Source: Anoxynatronum buryatiense (GTDB taxonomy: Bacteria; Bacillota; Clostridia; Peptostreptococcales; Tindalliaceae). From it: a stretch of DNA of 64,000 bases. Made by a program: the position numbers and the translations under genes. Shown here piece after piece: positions 19,870 to 30,160 of the stretch (position 1 is the first letter of the stretch; each line of letters starts with the position of its first letter). Below the pieces are notes generated by a model, which was not told where the DNA came from, did not search any database, and saw only the letters and a program-made list of their open reading frames with translations. The stretch spans positions 334,262 through 398,261 of the forward strand of contig NZ_FXUF01000003.1 of the NCBI RefSeq assembly GCF_900182905.1, in the 5' to 3' direction.

Positions 19870-19906
19870 CTTTTCACGTGCAGTGTAAGTTCATTCTGAT
19901 CATCAA

Positions 19907-20290
19907 TCAGGCACTTTTAACGGCAATGGCTTCTATTTCCACTTGAGCATCTTTAGGCAAGCGAGCGACTTCAACCGCAGCTCTGGCGGGTTTATGATCG
20001 GTGAAGAAAGTGGCATAAACTTCATTCATTTTGGCAAAATCATTCATATCTTTCAAAAAGACGGTTACTTTGACAATGCTGTCTTTTGCAAAAGAAGCTG
20101 CTTCTAAAATGGCCATTAGATTATCCAGGCATTGTCGTGTTTGATCCTGTATGTCATTTGAAACAAAATCCATTGTATCAGGATTTAATGGAAGTTGACC
20201 TGATACAAAAATCATGTTTCCTGCCTGCACCGCCTGGGAATAAGGACCAATGGCAGCTGGTGCTTTTGCTGTGCTAATCATTTGGTTCAT
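19907..20290 (-). CDS. ridA: RidA family enamine/imine deaminase
   Basis: The 127-residue protein matches RidA (YjgF/YER057c/UK114), which hydrolyses reactive enamines made by PLP enzymes. It shows [21 protein letters not shown] near the N-terminus, the substrate-binding Arg in [24 protein letters not shown], and the conserved Glu near the C-terminus. It lies 21 bases after a PAS/HTH regulator gene on the same strand, suggesting joint expression. Confidence 0.96.
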   Translation of the reverse strand: MNQMISTAKAPAAIGPYSQAVQAGNMIFVSGQLPLNPDTMDFVSNDIQDQTRQCLDNLMAILEAASFAKDSIVKVTVFLKDMNDFAKMNEVYATFFTDHKPARAAVEVARLPKDAQVEIEAIAVKSA

Positions 20291-20310
20291 GGGTGATTTC
20301 CTCCTTTATT

Positions 20311-20973
20311 TTAACTGTCAACTCGAATCTCATCAAGATAATTATAGATGGTGTAACGCGAAACACACAAGACTTTTGCCACCGAATCAATAGCTCCTTT
20401 GATGAGAAATGCTCCCTGCTCATCAAGTTTGCGAACAATGGCCACTTTTTCTTCCTTGTTCATATAGGCAACAGGTTTTCCACTGATTTCCAAGGTTTCT
20501 GTCAGCAGATGATTTAATACATCATTGACATTACTGCTGGAGGGATCGACTGCCAACGGGTCTTCCGGCGATTCAATCCAGGTCACTTCCTCAAGTACTT
20601 TTCGTGCTATCATAAATTCAGATATATCCAGGTTAATACAAAGGCATCCTATTACATGATCTTGTTCATCCCGAACCAGCATTGTGGAAGATTTTAGCGT
20701 CTTCCCATTTGAACTTTTGTTCTGGTAGTTCAGAATGTGGTCAGCATGATTGCCTTTGTTTCGCACCGACTCAAGACCTTCATTAACCATGGGACTCTCT
20801 ACCGAACGCCCGGTTACATGGCCGTTATGGATAGCAATGATAGTTTTGTAGGAATCACCAATTTCGTGAAGTACAACTTCGCAGTTTTTCCCAAATGTTT
20901 TACCGATGGATTCAACCAGCGGTATCATGCTCTTCAGAATAGGATGTAGATTTTTTCGATTAATGGTTTCCAT
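20311..20973 (-). CDS. YheO-like PAS-domain and helix-turn-helix regulator
   Basis: The 220-residue protein has an N-terminal PAS-like domain (LESIGKTFGKNCEVVLHEIGD through LVRDEQDHVIGCLCINLDIS) and a C-terminal HTH of the YheO/DauR type (AIDSVAKVLCVSRYTIYNYLDE). This family regulates transcription, in some cases of amino acid catabolism; the ligand here is unknown. I chose ATG 20973, with GAGGAAAG upstream; an ATG 21 bases earlier has no spaced site. It probably regulates or is co-expressed with ridA. Confidence 0.85.
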   Translation of the reverse strand: METINRKNLHPILKSMIPLVESIGKTFGKNCEVVLHEIGDSYKTIIAIHNGHVTGRSVESPMVNEGLESVRNKGNHADHILNYQNKSSNGKTLKSSTMLVRDEQDHVIGCLCINLDISEFMIARKVLEEVTWIESPEDPLAVDPSSSNVNDVLNHLLTETLEISGKPVAYMNKEEKVAIVRKLDEQGAFLIKGAIDSVAKVLCVSRYTIYNYLDEIRVDS

Positions 20974-21007
20974 AACGCTTTCCTCTCTTTGCATTCCTAA
21001 CGACTAC

Positions 21008-23482
21008 TCAGGAAGGCTTCACAACAATATTTACCAGTTTACCTGGAACGACAATCACTCGGACTACTTGTTGTCCTTCAATGGTTTGTCTAATTTTATC
21101 GTGTCCCATGGCCAGTTTTTCAGTTTCTTCTTTTGAAAGATTTGAAGAAATGGTCAGCTTTTCTTTAACCTTTCCATTAACCTGCACAACAATCTCCACT
21201 TCATCTTTCACCAGCGCATTTTTGTCTGCCTTTGGCCATGCAGCCAAGTGAACGCTTTCACGATGACCCATTAGCTGCCACAACTCCTCAATCATATGAG
21301 GTGCAAAGGGCGCCAATAATTGAATCATGGTCTCAATGCCTTCCTGCAACAGCTGTCCGTTGATGTTTTCTCTATTCTGAGCTTTATATTTATAAAGCTC
21401 ATTGACAAGTTCCATGACAGCACTTATGGCTGTATTGAAATTAAATCGTTGTTCTACGTCATCAGTCACTTTGGCAATTGTGTAATGAATTTTATATCGC
21501 AGTGATTTATCTTCAGGTGTTTCCAGTGTTTTTTCAAGGTGAATGAGTGCGTCGCTGTTGGCTTCTGTTACCAGTCGCCAAATTCGGTTTAAAAATCGAT
21601 AGCACCCTTCTACTCCCTGATCGCTCCACTCCAAATCACGTTCGGGGGGAGCCGCAAAAAGAACAAACAATCGTGCCGTATCAGCACCATACAGCTTGAT
21701 GATTTCTGCCGGGCTAACGACATTTCCTTTTGATTTGGACATCTTTGCACCATCTTTGAGAACCATTCCCTGAGTCAGTAAATTATTGAAGGGTTCATCA
21801 AAATCAAGCAAACCAATATCCTTCATCACCTTAATAAAGAAACGAGAATAGAGCAAATGCAGGATGGCATGCTCGACGCCGCCAATGTACTGGTCAACCG
21901 GCATCCATTGATTCGCCAAAGATTTTTCAAATGGTTTTTCACTGTTTTGGGGGTCTGTGTACCTCAGGAAGTACCATGAAGAATCTACAAAGGTATCCAT
22001 CGTGTCTGTTTCTCTCGTTGCTTCTTCGCCACATGTCGGACATATTGTCTTCAGAAAGGAAGTGCTGGTAGTTAGCGGCGATTTTCCTTTTCCACTGAAA
22101 GCAACATCAAGCGGGAGTGTAACCGGCAGATCTTTCTCAGGAACAGGGACAATACCGCAATGATCACAATAGACCACCGGGATGGGTGCTCCCCAGTAGC
22201 GCTGACGGGAAAGAAGCCAGTCGCGTAATCGGTAGCTGATGGTTTGCTTACCAATCCCTTCTTGCTCCATTTGTTGACAGATGGCGTCAAAAGCTTCTTG
22301 ACTCTCCATTCCGTTATATTGACCAGAATTGATCATTGTTCCCGGCCCGGTATATGCATCAGAATCAATTTTGTATGGTTCTTCTGTTTCAGGCGGAAGT
22401 ATCACAGGTATCACAGATATACCATACTTGTTTGCAAAGTCAAGATCCCGTTGATCATGGGCAGGTACAGCCATAATGGCACCCGTTCCATAATCAGCCA
22501 AAACATAGTTGGCAATGTAGATTGGAATTTCCTGACCTGTAAACGGATTTAAACAGTATCTACCAGTAAATCGGCCTTCTTTTTCAGTTTCTGCAGAAGT
22601 GCGTTCCACGTCCGACAAATGTTGTAACTGGTGAACAAAATCCTGTACACCTTTCTCGTAAGATGTACCTGAAACCAGTTCTTCCACAATTGCATGTTCA
22701 GGTGCCAGTACCATATAAGTGGCACCAAAAATTGTATCGGGACGTGTTGTAAAAACGGTAAGAACTTTATCAGTGCCCGAAATTGGAAATTTAATATCTG
22801 CACCAGTACTTTTTCCAATCCAGTTTGATTGCATCGTCTTAACTTTATCCGGCCAGCCTTTCAGTAAATCAAGGTCTTCCAGAAGCTTTTCAGCATAATC
22901 AGTAATTTTAAAATACCATTGGTTGAGATTTTTTTTATTAACTGCACTGTCACACCGTTCACATTGGCCGTCGACAACCTGCTCATTTGCTAATACAGTA
23001 TCGCAAGAAGGGCACCAGTTGACCCTGGATTCTTTTTTATATGCCAACCCTTTATGATAGAACTGGAGAAATATCCATTGCGTCCACCGATAGTAGTCCG
23101 GTGTACAGGTGGCAACTTCACGACTCCAGTCATAACTTAATCCCAGGCGATTGAGCTGTTCCTTCATTTCATTGATATTGGATTTTGTCCAGGTATCCGG
23201 GTGAATCTGATGCTGAATTGCCGCATTTTCTGCAGGCAGACCAAAAGCATCCCACCCCATAGGATGCAACACGTCGTAACCTTGCATCGTTTTAAAGCGG
23301 GCAATCACATCACCAATACAATAGTTGCGCACATGACCCATATGAATTTTGCCTGAAGGATAAGGAAACATTTCCAATGCATAGTATTGAGGGCGATCAG
23401 AGCCATTCAATTCAAAAACCTGATTCTCATCCCAATAGCGCTGCCATTTTGTTTCAATGTGATTAAAATCATAGGTCGCCAA
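21008..23482 (-). CDS. leuS: Leucyl-tRNA synthetase
   Basis: LeuRS charges tRNA-Leu. The 824-residue class I enzyme has the HIGH-type motif ([15 protein letters not shown] near residue 40), a zinc-knuckle region with CPSC and CERC, the CP1 editing domain with the conserved [12 protein letters not shown], the block [15 protein letters not shown], and KMSKS ([10 protein letters not shown]). The start is a TTG at 23482 with GAGGAGG 9 bases upstream ([17 protein letters not shown]). A T-box leader lies upstream, so expression should rise when leucyl-tRNA is uncharged. Confidence 0.98.
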   Translation of the reverse strand: MATYDFNHIETKWQRYWDENQVFELNGSDRPQYYALEMFPYPSGKIHMGHVRNYCIGDVIARFKTMQGYDVLHPMGWDAFGLPAENAAIQHQIHPDTWTKSNINEMKEQLNRLGLSYDWSREVATCTPDYYRWTQWIFLQFYHKGLAYKKESRVNWCPSCDTVLANEQVVDGQCERCDSAVNKKNLNQWYFKITDYAEKLLEDLDLLKGWPDKVKTMQSNWIGKSTGADIKFPISGTDKVLTVFTTRPDTIFGATYMVLAPEHAIVEELVSGTSYEKGVQDFVHQLQHLSDVERTSAETEKEGRFTGRYCLNPFTGQEIPIYIANYVLADYGTGAIMAVPAHDQRDLDFANKYGISVIPVILPPETEEPYKIDSDAYTGPGTMINSGQYNGMESQEAFDAICQQMEQEGIGKQTISYRLRDWLLSRQRYWGAPIPVVYCDHCGIVPVPEKDLPVTLPLDVAFSGKGKSPLTTSTSFLKTICPTCGEEATRETDTMDTFVDSSWYFLRYTDPQNSEKPFEKSLANQWMPVDQYIGGVEHAILHLLYSRFFIKVMKDIGLLDFDEPFNNLLTQGMVLKDGAKMSKSKGNVVSPAEIIKLYGADTARLFVLFAAPPERDLEWSDQGVEGCYRFLNRIWRLVTEANSDALIHLEKTLETPEDKSLRYKIHYTIAKVTDDVEQRFNFNTAISAVMELVNELYKYKAQNRENINGQLLQEGIETMIQLLAPFAPHMIEELWQLMGHRESVHLAAWPKADKNALVKDEVEIVVQVNGKVKEKLTISSNLSKEETEKLAMGHDKIRQTIEGQQVVRVIVVPGKLVNIVVKPS

Positions 23483-23529
23483 TAGTCATCCTCCTCTTAT
23501 TACAGATTAGTATGAATCAAAAGAATAAG

Positions 23530-23745
23530 GGAATGCAAAAAAACTTCCCGTCCAGGACAGGGACGAATCGAAATCCGCGGTACCACCCTGTTTGACAGAA
23601 AGTCCACTTAACCGGCTGATATGGGAACCACCCCTGGAACGCTGCGCAAAAGATGAGTTCACCATTTGTCACTACCGATTCACAGCAACCACCGGTTCTC
23701 TGAAAGTGACGCTTGCCTACTAGTTCTTTCACCATTCCATTATAA
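23530..23745 (-). promoter_or_regulatory. T-box leader controlling leuS (specifier CUC)
   Basis: On the minus strand the leader carries the T-box AGGGTGGTACCGCGG (23575-23589), which contains the sequence that pairs with the free tRNA 3' end. The stem I specifier region GGTGAACTCATC has the Leu codon CTC at 23655-23657. The AG-rich element AGAGAACCGGTGG is upstream, and a terminator stem CGTCC/GGACG with a run of seven T lies before the gene. A -10 TATAAT is at 23739-23744 with only a weak -35. Uncharged tRNA-Leu binding should favour read-through. Confidence 0.93.
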
Positions 23746-23819
23746 CAGATTTCATTCATTTTTCTATTTTTCATATTCTTGTAATGCTCTCATAGTTCAA
23801 CTTATTATACATGATGGGC

Positions 23820-24176
23820 TCAATTTGTGTCAATATCAAGCACTGGTGCATCTTTCCAGATTGATTCCAACTGGTAATGCTCTCGATCTTCTGTGATAAA
23901 AAGATGGACCACCACATCACCATAATCCATTAATATCCAACGCGACTCTTTTAATCCTTCTTGGTGTCTGACAACAATATCAACGTTTTCCAGATCTTCA
24001 CGGATATTTTCTGCAATGGCTTTTACCTGACGAGCTGAAGGTGCACTGGCAATAACAAAAAAATCACAAAGCGATGAAATGCCACGTAGATCCAACACAA
24101 TTGGTTGCTGCCCTTTTTTATCATCAATACTCTTAAGGATAGATTCCACCAGTTGAAATTCCCGAGTCTTTTCCAT
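23820..24176 (-). CDS. rsfS: Ribosomal silencing factor RsfS
   Basis: RsfS binds ribosomal protein L14 and blocks subunit joining when nutrients are low. The 118-residue protein has the family blocks DLRGISSLCDFFVIASAPSARQVKAIA and EGLKESRWILMDYGDVVVHLF. The ATG follows GAGGGAGGG by 6 bases. It overlaps the end of yqeK by 44 bases in another frame, so the two are tightly linked. Confidence 0.95.
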   Translation of the reverse strand: MEKTREFQLVESILKSIDDKKGQQPIVLDLRGISSLCDFFVIASAPSARQVKAIAENIREDLENVDIVVRHQEGLKESRWILMDYGDVVVHLFITEDREHYQLESIWKDAPVLDIDTN

Positions 24177-24798
24177 ATAATCCCTCCCTCATTAATTTTA
24201 AAGCATTCACCTTTTTTTCGCCAAGTTCATTTAATATGTGATTTCGCGCTTCTACAGTGTTTGGATGTAGCAGTTTTCCTGTTTCCAATACATAAATCAT
24301 TGTGTTTGTAAGCGCCTGATATACTGCCAGATCCAGCTCCCGATAGGCCAACTCCCGAAGGAATACAACACCAGAATAATCACGCCCTTCTTCGATGAAA
24401 TCAGCCAAATAAATAATTTTCTCAATAATTCCCATGTTTTTCCGGCCCGTGGTGTGAAATTCAATCGCTTTTAAAATTTCATCGTCATCAATACCAAACT
24501 CATTAAGTGCAATAGCAGCAGCAACGCTTCCATGAAGTATTTGATGGGCTTGAATCATAAGAGAATCAGGCTGCAGGTGATAGCGCTGAACGGTCTGAAG
24601 TAATTCTTTTTTACTGAAACCCTTTGCATAGTCATGAAACAATGCTGCCATCGCTGTTTTGTCACGGTCTGCTCCGTATTGGTCGGCCAGGCGCAAAGCA
24701 GCAGTGCGCACTCCCATTGTGTGTTGGAATCGGCCGGCTTTCATTTTTTTTGCCAATACTTGCTCAATGTGCTTTAACTGTGCTTCATTGATGTTCAT
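24133..24798 (-). CDS. yqeK: HD-domain nucleotide hydrolase YqeK (Ap4A hydrolase family)
   Basis: The 221-residue protein has an HD domain with RFQHTMGVRTAAL, the metal pair in LFHDYAKGFS, HGSVAAA and the second conserved region AIEFHTTGRKNMGIIEKIIYLADFIE. YqeK proteins split diadenosine tetraphosphate symmetrically. I chose ATG 24798 with AAAGGA upstream; it overlaps nadD by 14 bases. The C-terminus is extended into rsfS. The nadD-yqeK-rsfS order is standard in Firmicutes. Confidence 0.94.
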   Translation of the reverse strand: MNINEAQLKHIEQVLAKKMKAGRFQHTMGVRTAALRLADQYGADRDKTAMAALFHDYAKGFSKKELLQTVQRYHLQPDSLMIQAHQILHGSVAAAIALNEFGIDDDEILKAIEFHTTGRKNMGIIEKIIYLADFIEEGRDYSGVVFLRELAYRELDLAVYQALTNTMIYVLETGKLLHPNTVEARNHILNELGEKKVNALKLMREGLYGKDSGISTGGIYP

Positions 24799-25435
24799 TG
24801 GCGTATCCTTTCGTCTCGCTCTGGTATAATCCATGCTGTTTAATATAGTCTTGAACTGTTTCCGGAGTCATCGAAAGAATGGACTGACCTTCAGCAGTCC
24901 TTGACCGAATTTCCGAAGACGACACATCCATTCTTACACCATGTATTAGTTGAATGGATGCATGAAATTCCGACTGAAAAAAAGCAACTCTGTTCAATAG
25001 TTCCGTATCAGTACTTTTATCCCTTTTAACAACAATAAACCTTGATAATTGAAACAGTTCTTCAAAGTGATACCAGCTTTCAATTTCCAATAATGAATCT
25101 GCCCCAAGTATGAAAAACAGTTCTGTACCCGGAAGTTTGTGACGCAAATGGTTCAGCAGGTGCACTGTATAGCTGGGTTTTTGACGCGTTATTTCAAAGT
25201 TACAAAGCTCAAAGAATGGGTGTTTCTGAATTGCCAGCTCGACCATTTTCTGCCGATGTTCAACTGGCGTAATCAGGTGTCCATTTTTGTGTGGTGGTTC
25301 TCCGGCAGGCACAAAGTATACAATATCAAGGTTACATTCTTTCAGTGCCGCTTGAGCCAGTGTGAGATGTCCCAGGTGAACAGGATCAAATGTTCCACCC
25401 AAGATACCAATGTGTTTTAAAACACTCGTTTCCAT
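24785..25435 (-). CDS. nadD: Nicotinate-nucleotide adenylyltransferase
   Basis: NadD makes deamido-NAD from nicotinate mononucleotide and ATP. The 216-residue protein has the nucleotidyltransferase motif GILGGTFDPVHLGHL (residues 10-24) and the second motif VSSSEIRSR near the C-terminus. Length is normal. It sits between obgE and yqeK. nadE, the next step of NAD synthesis, is about 25 kb away in this window. Confidence 0.97.
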   Translation of the reverse strand: METSVLKHIGILGGTFDPVHLGHLTLAQAALKECNLDIVYFVPAGEPPHKNGHLITPVEHRQKMVELAIQKHPFFELCNFEITRQKPSYTVHLLNHLRHKLPGTELFFILGADSLLEIESWYHFEELFQLSRFIVVKRDKSTDTELLNRVAFFQSEFHASIQLIHGVRMDVSSSEIRSRTAEGQSILSMTPETVQDYIKQHGLYQSETKGYANEHQ

Positions 25436-25468
25436 GATGCCACCTCAGATTGTTGTTCATTCATCTTT

Positions 25469-26791
<1,323 letters not shown>

Positions 26792-26856
26792 TCAATTCAA
26801 CCAATGATTAAATCTATTATGCTAAATAAAAAGCCGCCTGACAGGCGGCTGAACTC

Positions 26857-27156
26857 TTACTGTACTTGCAGGGTCTCAGCAGAATAAATGCTAACCTGCT
26901 TTCTCTTTTTATCTTTTCTTTCGAATTTAACGATCCCGTCAATCATGGCAAATAGCGTATCATCGCCACCTTTACCAACGTTTAATCCAGGATGGATTTT
27001 TGTGCCGCGTTGACGCACCAGAATATTTCCGGCAGTAACAAGCTGACCATCACTCTTTTTTGTTCCCAGTCGCTTGGAAATGCTGTCGCGTCCGTTTTTA
27101 GAACTACCAACACCTTTTTTACTGGCAAACAGCTGCAAGTTCATTTGAAAAATCAT
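26857..27156 (-). CDS. rpmA: 50S ribosomal protein L27 with cleavable N-terminus
   Basis: The 99-residue protein begins [15 protein letters not shown], the Firmicutes L27 form. The short leader up to LQLF is removed by the protease Prp to expose ASKKG, which reaches the peptidyl transferase centre. The rest matches L27 ([32 protein letters not shown]). The ATG overlaps the prp stop (TAATG) and follows GAGGAGG. Confidence 0.97.
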   Translation of the reverse strand: MIFQMNLQLFASKKGVGSSKNGRDSISKRLGTKKSDGQLVTAGNILVRQRGTKIHPGLNVGKGGDDTLFAMIDGIVKFERKDKKRKQVSIYSAETLQVQ

Positions 27157-27491
27157 TATGACACCTCCTCGTCATCAATGACGATAATATCTGGATATTG
27201 TTGCTGAATATTATGGATCCCCAGCAACATTGTTTCAAGCAACAAAGTTGCTTCTCTGCGTTGTGTTTCGTTTAATGCCTCACTAATTGTACATTCTAAC
27301 AGCCCGTCTTCTATGCTGTACTCAGGTGTTTGCCCCAATACCTCATATAAACCAATGATGGTTGTCTGAGCCAGTACAGATACCGCTGCACAAACAATAT
27401 CCTTGCCAGTTGGCGCAACGTTCGAATGGCCACTCACAGTATAGCGTACAATATGTTTTTGTGGATTACGCCACACATTTACGTTGATCAT
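27156..27491 (-). CDS. prp: Ribosomal-processing cysteine protease Prp
   Basis: The 111-residue protein (YsxB family) has the catalytic pair: His in VSGHSN and Cys in [14 protein letters not shown]. It cleaves the N-terminal extension of L27, encoded directly downstream, an essential maturation step in Firmicutes. It lies between rplU and rpmA, overlapping the rpmA start. Confidence 0.94.
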   Translation of the reverse strand: MINVNVWRNPQKHIVRYTVSGHSNVAPTGKDIVCAAVSVLAQTTIIGLYEVLGQTPEYSIEDGLLECTISEALNETQRREATLLLETMLLGIHNIQQQYPDIIVIDDEEVS

Positions 27492-27500
27492 CAGTAATCC

Positions 27501-27812
27501 CTATGCTTTAATACTTTCAATTTTTAACTTAGTGAAAGGTTGTCTGTGTCCCTGTTTTCTACGATAGTCTTTTTTTGACTTATACTTGAAAACAATCACT
27601 TTGTCGGATTTTCCATTTTCAATCACGGTAGCTTCTACAGAAGCACCTGTCACAAAAGGCTCACCTACTGTGATAGAGCCTTCTTTTGAAACAGCCAGCA
27701 CATGGTCAAGGACTACTTTTTCACCTTCTGACACAGCCAGTTTTTCAACTACAACGGTGGAACCTTCTTCAATTCGATATTGCTTACCGCCAGTTTCTAC
27801 GATTGCGTACAT
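27501..27812 (-). CDS. rplU: 50S ribosomal protein L21
   Basis: The 103-residue product begins [17 protein letters not shown] and ends in [24 protein letters not shown], both standard for L21, an early-assembly 23S rRNA-binding protein. I chose ATG 27812 with AGGAGGTG upstream; a GTG two codons earlier sits inside that site. It heads the rplU-prp-rpmA operon behind a strong promoter. Confidence 0.97.
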   Translation of the reverse strand: MYAIVETGGKQYRIEEGSTVVVEKLAVSEGEKVVLDHVLAVSKEGSITVGEPFVTGASVEATVIENGKSDKVIVFKYKSKKDYRRKQGHRQPFTKLKIESIKA

Positions 27813-27819
27813 CGTCACA

Positions 27820-27915
27820 CCTCCTCATCCCAGTCTCGCCAAATAAAGGTATCTGAGGTTCATTCAAGCATTATACAGCTCTCAGAATTTAAACCTGATT
27901 TGTGCGGCTTCTACA
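27820..27915 (-). promoter_or_regulatory. Structured 5' leader of rplU, probably an L21 leader
   Basis: About 100 bases separate the promoter from rplU. They can fold into at least two stems: ATTTGT/ACAAAT near the 5' end and CTGAG/CTCAG around a long loop. L21 operons in Firmicutes have an autoregulatory leader in this position. I recognise the place and fold potential, not the exact consensus. Confidence 0.5.
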
Positions 27916-27922
27916 AATTTGA

Positions 27923-27951
27923 ATTATACCATCTAACACTTGGTTTGTCAA
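27923..27951 (-). promoter_or_regulatory. Strong sigma-A promoter of rplU-prp-rpmA
   Basis: Perfect TTGACA (27946-27951), a 17-base spacer and perfect TATAAT (27923-27928) on the minus strand. The -35 overlaps the last codons of the upstream RNase G gene. Confidence 0.93.
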
Positions 27952-29357
27952 CGGAAAGACAGTGTGTAATCTTCAATTTCAATTGACTTTGAAAGTGTCA
28001 GGTTTAGGTTTAAACCGTAAACATTTGCCAAGGTTGTTAAATCCAGTTCGTGGGTGCGCAACTGCTGATATCTTGTGGGATGCAAGGTTACATGTGCTTC
28101 GTTTATTTCAGAATGCTGTTGATAGCGTCTAAAGGCCTTTTCAAGCTCATATACCAACCAATGCACTGATGAAATTGCACCGGAACCATGGCAGCAAGGA
28201 CACGTGGTTTGATAGAGAGAACTCAAATTGCTTCTGCTTCTTTTTCTTGTCATTTCCACCAATCCCAATTGTGTCATACCCACTAAAACAGTTTTTTGGC
28301 GGTCAACTGACAAAGCTCTGTTCAGAGTTTCCAGCACCTTTTCATTGTTTGTCTCTTTTTTCATATCAATAAAGTCAATTAGAATAATCCCACCGATATC
28401 GCGCACCCTCAGCTGATGAGCAATTTCAATAGCTGCAGCAATATTCACCTGCAGCGCCGTCTCTTCAAAACCATGGCTGCCAATATACCGGCCGCTATTA
28501 ACATCAATCACTGTTAATGCCTCTGTCGCATTTATGGCAAGTGTTCCACCGTTTTCGAGTTGCACTTCAGAACTCAACAACCTTTGCCATTCAAGTTCAA
28601 GATTTTCATCACTAAACGGACTTGAACCCGATCCAGTTTCTTGAAAAACAGCTAATAAATCTGGCTGTGTGAATTGGCATAAAGATTTAAGTTGTTGCGC
28701 TTCTTCACAATCATTAATCTGAATGCGGTCAGTGTTTTGATTGGCTGTATCTCGCAACAAGCGAGGCAGCAGCGACTGTTCACGGTATACTATTTTTTTG
28801 ATTGACTGCTTGCTTTCGTTTGCAATATGTTGCCATACAGATTGAAGATGTTGCCAGTCTTTCGTTAAAGCTTTTAAATTTTGTTCAGAGGCAGCAGTTC
28901 TAATGATCATGCCATTATTGTTGTTAAGTATGGTTTGTGCCCAATTTTCAAGACGAGATCGTTCATTATGATCGCTAATTTTATGTGAGATGCCTATGTG
29001 GTTATCATTGGGCAGCATGATCAGAAACCGTCCCGGAATAGCCATTCGCATGGTTCCTTTAGGTCCTTTTTCACCAAAAGCATCTTTCGTAATTTGCAGC
29101 AGTATAAAATCACCTTCATGCAAATCGTTGAAAGGCACCGTCAAGTCTTCCTGATAGATAAATATGTTCTTGCTTAATCCTGCATCAACAAATATGGTTT
29201 GCATACCAGGCAGTCGATTCACGATTTGACCGGTGTAGATATTATTCACGAGACTTCGTTGGTTGTGTCTTTCAACATGCATTTCTATAATACGTCCATT
29301 TTGAACCACTGCTGCCCTTGTTTCATATACACCCACATCAGCAATGATTTGATTCAT
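27948..29357 (-). CDS. rng: Ribonuclease E/G family endonuclease
   Basis: The 469-residue protein is a short RNase E/G enzyme that cleaves single-stranded RNA in rRNA maturation and mRNA decay. It has the N-terminal S1-like region (IYTGQIVNRLPGMQTIFVDAGLSKNIFI), the catalytic Asp motifs TVIDVNSGRYIG and GGIILIDFIDM, and the zinc-link TTCPCCHGSG. I chose ATG 29357 (MNQIIADVG), with a moderate GTAGGGT site; the frame to 29408 reaches almost to the previous gene. It follows the TIGR03936-type gene, an order often seen in Clostridia. Confidence 0.94.
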   Translation of the reverse strand: MNQIIADVGVYETRAAVVQNGRIIEMHVERHNQRSLVNNIYTGQIVNRLPGMQTIFVDAGLSKNIFIYQEDLTVPFNDLHEGDFILLQITKDAFGEKGPKGTMRMAIPGRFLIMLPNDNHIGISHKISDHNERSRLENWAQTILNNNNGMIIRTAASEQNLKALTKDWQHLQSVWQHIANESKQSIKKIVYREQSLLPRLLRDTANQNTDRIQINDCEEAQQLKSLCQFTQPDLLAVFQETGSGSSPFSDENLELEWQRLLSSEVQLENGGTLAINATEALTVIDVNSGRYIGSHGFEETALQVNIAAAIEIAHQLRVRDIGGIILIDFIDMKKETNNEKVLETLNRALSVDRQKTVLVGMTQLGLVEMTRKRSRSNLSSLYQTTCPCCHGSGAISSVHWLVYELEKAFRRYQQHSEINEAHVTLHPTRYQQLRTHELDLTTLANVYGLNLNLTLSKSIEIEDYTLSFR

Positions 29358-29413
29358 GATTACCCTACTTTCTGGTATGTTGAGCTGATAACCAAAGATC
29401 TTAAACAAACTTT

Positions 29414-30160
29414 TTAGGTTGATGCGTTCACTACTGGAAGAATCGGTTCAAAGCCAGATTCAGTCTTGCGGTAAATTTCAGTTCTTTTGATTGTCAGACT
29501 ATCTGAATCTATGTTTAGACGACAGTGTTCAAGCCACTGCTGCAAAATTAAACCAGGTTTGATGGTGCCGTTTTCAGTCACATAAATGGAAAGTTTCAGT
29601 ATGATGGTATCTTCTTCCAAGATTTCATAGGTGCATTTATATAGAAAAGGCACAATATCGATTCGCTTAACTTTTTCAGTATTTCGTCGGTGGCGCTGTT
29701 TGTTTTTCTTTTTCTGTTTCTTTTCAATCACCAACTCTTCCAGTTCCAGAAAATGTTGATGAGATTCTTGCAAAGAAGTGCGTTCCAAGGGATTTGCAGA
29801 CTTGAAAGTCAGTGAATATTGCATGATTGCTGCTTCCTGCATTAAAGAATCAGATGCTTTGGAGTCTTTCGTTGTTGCTTGCATGATCACAATGCCCGGC
29901 GGAAGAATTTCATTCATGAGATGAACAAAAGTATCAGGTGACACTGGTTCCGCTAATTGCACATCCACATACTCAGCGATACTCCCAACTCCCACACTCA
30001 AAGGTGCAGCAAAAGAAATGATTGGATGTGGATTATAGCCCTGAGTGAATACCAAGGGCATTTTCGCACGCCGAAACGCTCTTTCAAAAAGACGAACCAA
30101 ATCAAGGTGAGACAGGAATCTCATATGGCCTGTTTTGGAATAACGAGCACGTATCATCAT
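29414..30160 (-). CDS. TIGR03936-type radical SAM-linked protein
   Basis: The 248-residue protein starts MMIRARYSKTGHMRFLSHLDLVRLFERAFRRA, the signature of the family that always accompanies a TIGR03960-type radical SAM enzyme, either fused or next to it. A second conserved block is QGYNPHPIISFAAPLSVGV. Residues near 160-175 are very basic (KKQKKKNKQRHRR), which may bind RNA. Function is unproven. Its start overlaps the stop of the radical SAM gene upstream, and rng follows. Confidence 0.9.
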   Translation of the reverse strand: MMIRARYSKTGHMRFLSHLDLVRLFERAFRRAKMPLVFTQGYNPHPIISFAAPLSVGVGSIAEYVDVQLAEPVSPDTFVHLMNEILPPGIVIMQATTKDSKASDSLMQEAAIMQYSLTFKSANPLERTSLQESHQHFLELEELVIEKKQKKKNKQRHRRNTEKVKRIDIVPFLYKCTYEILEEDTIILKLSIYVTENGTIKPGLILQQWLEHCRLNIDSDSLTIKRTEIYRKTESGFEPILPVVNAST

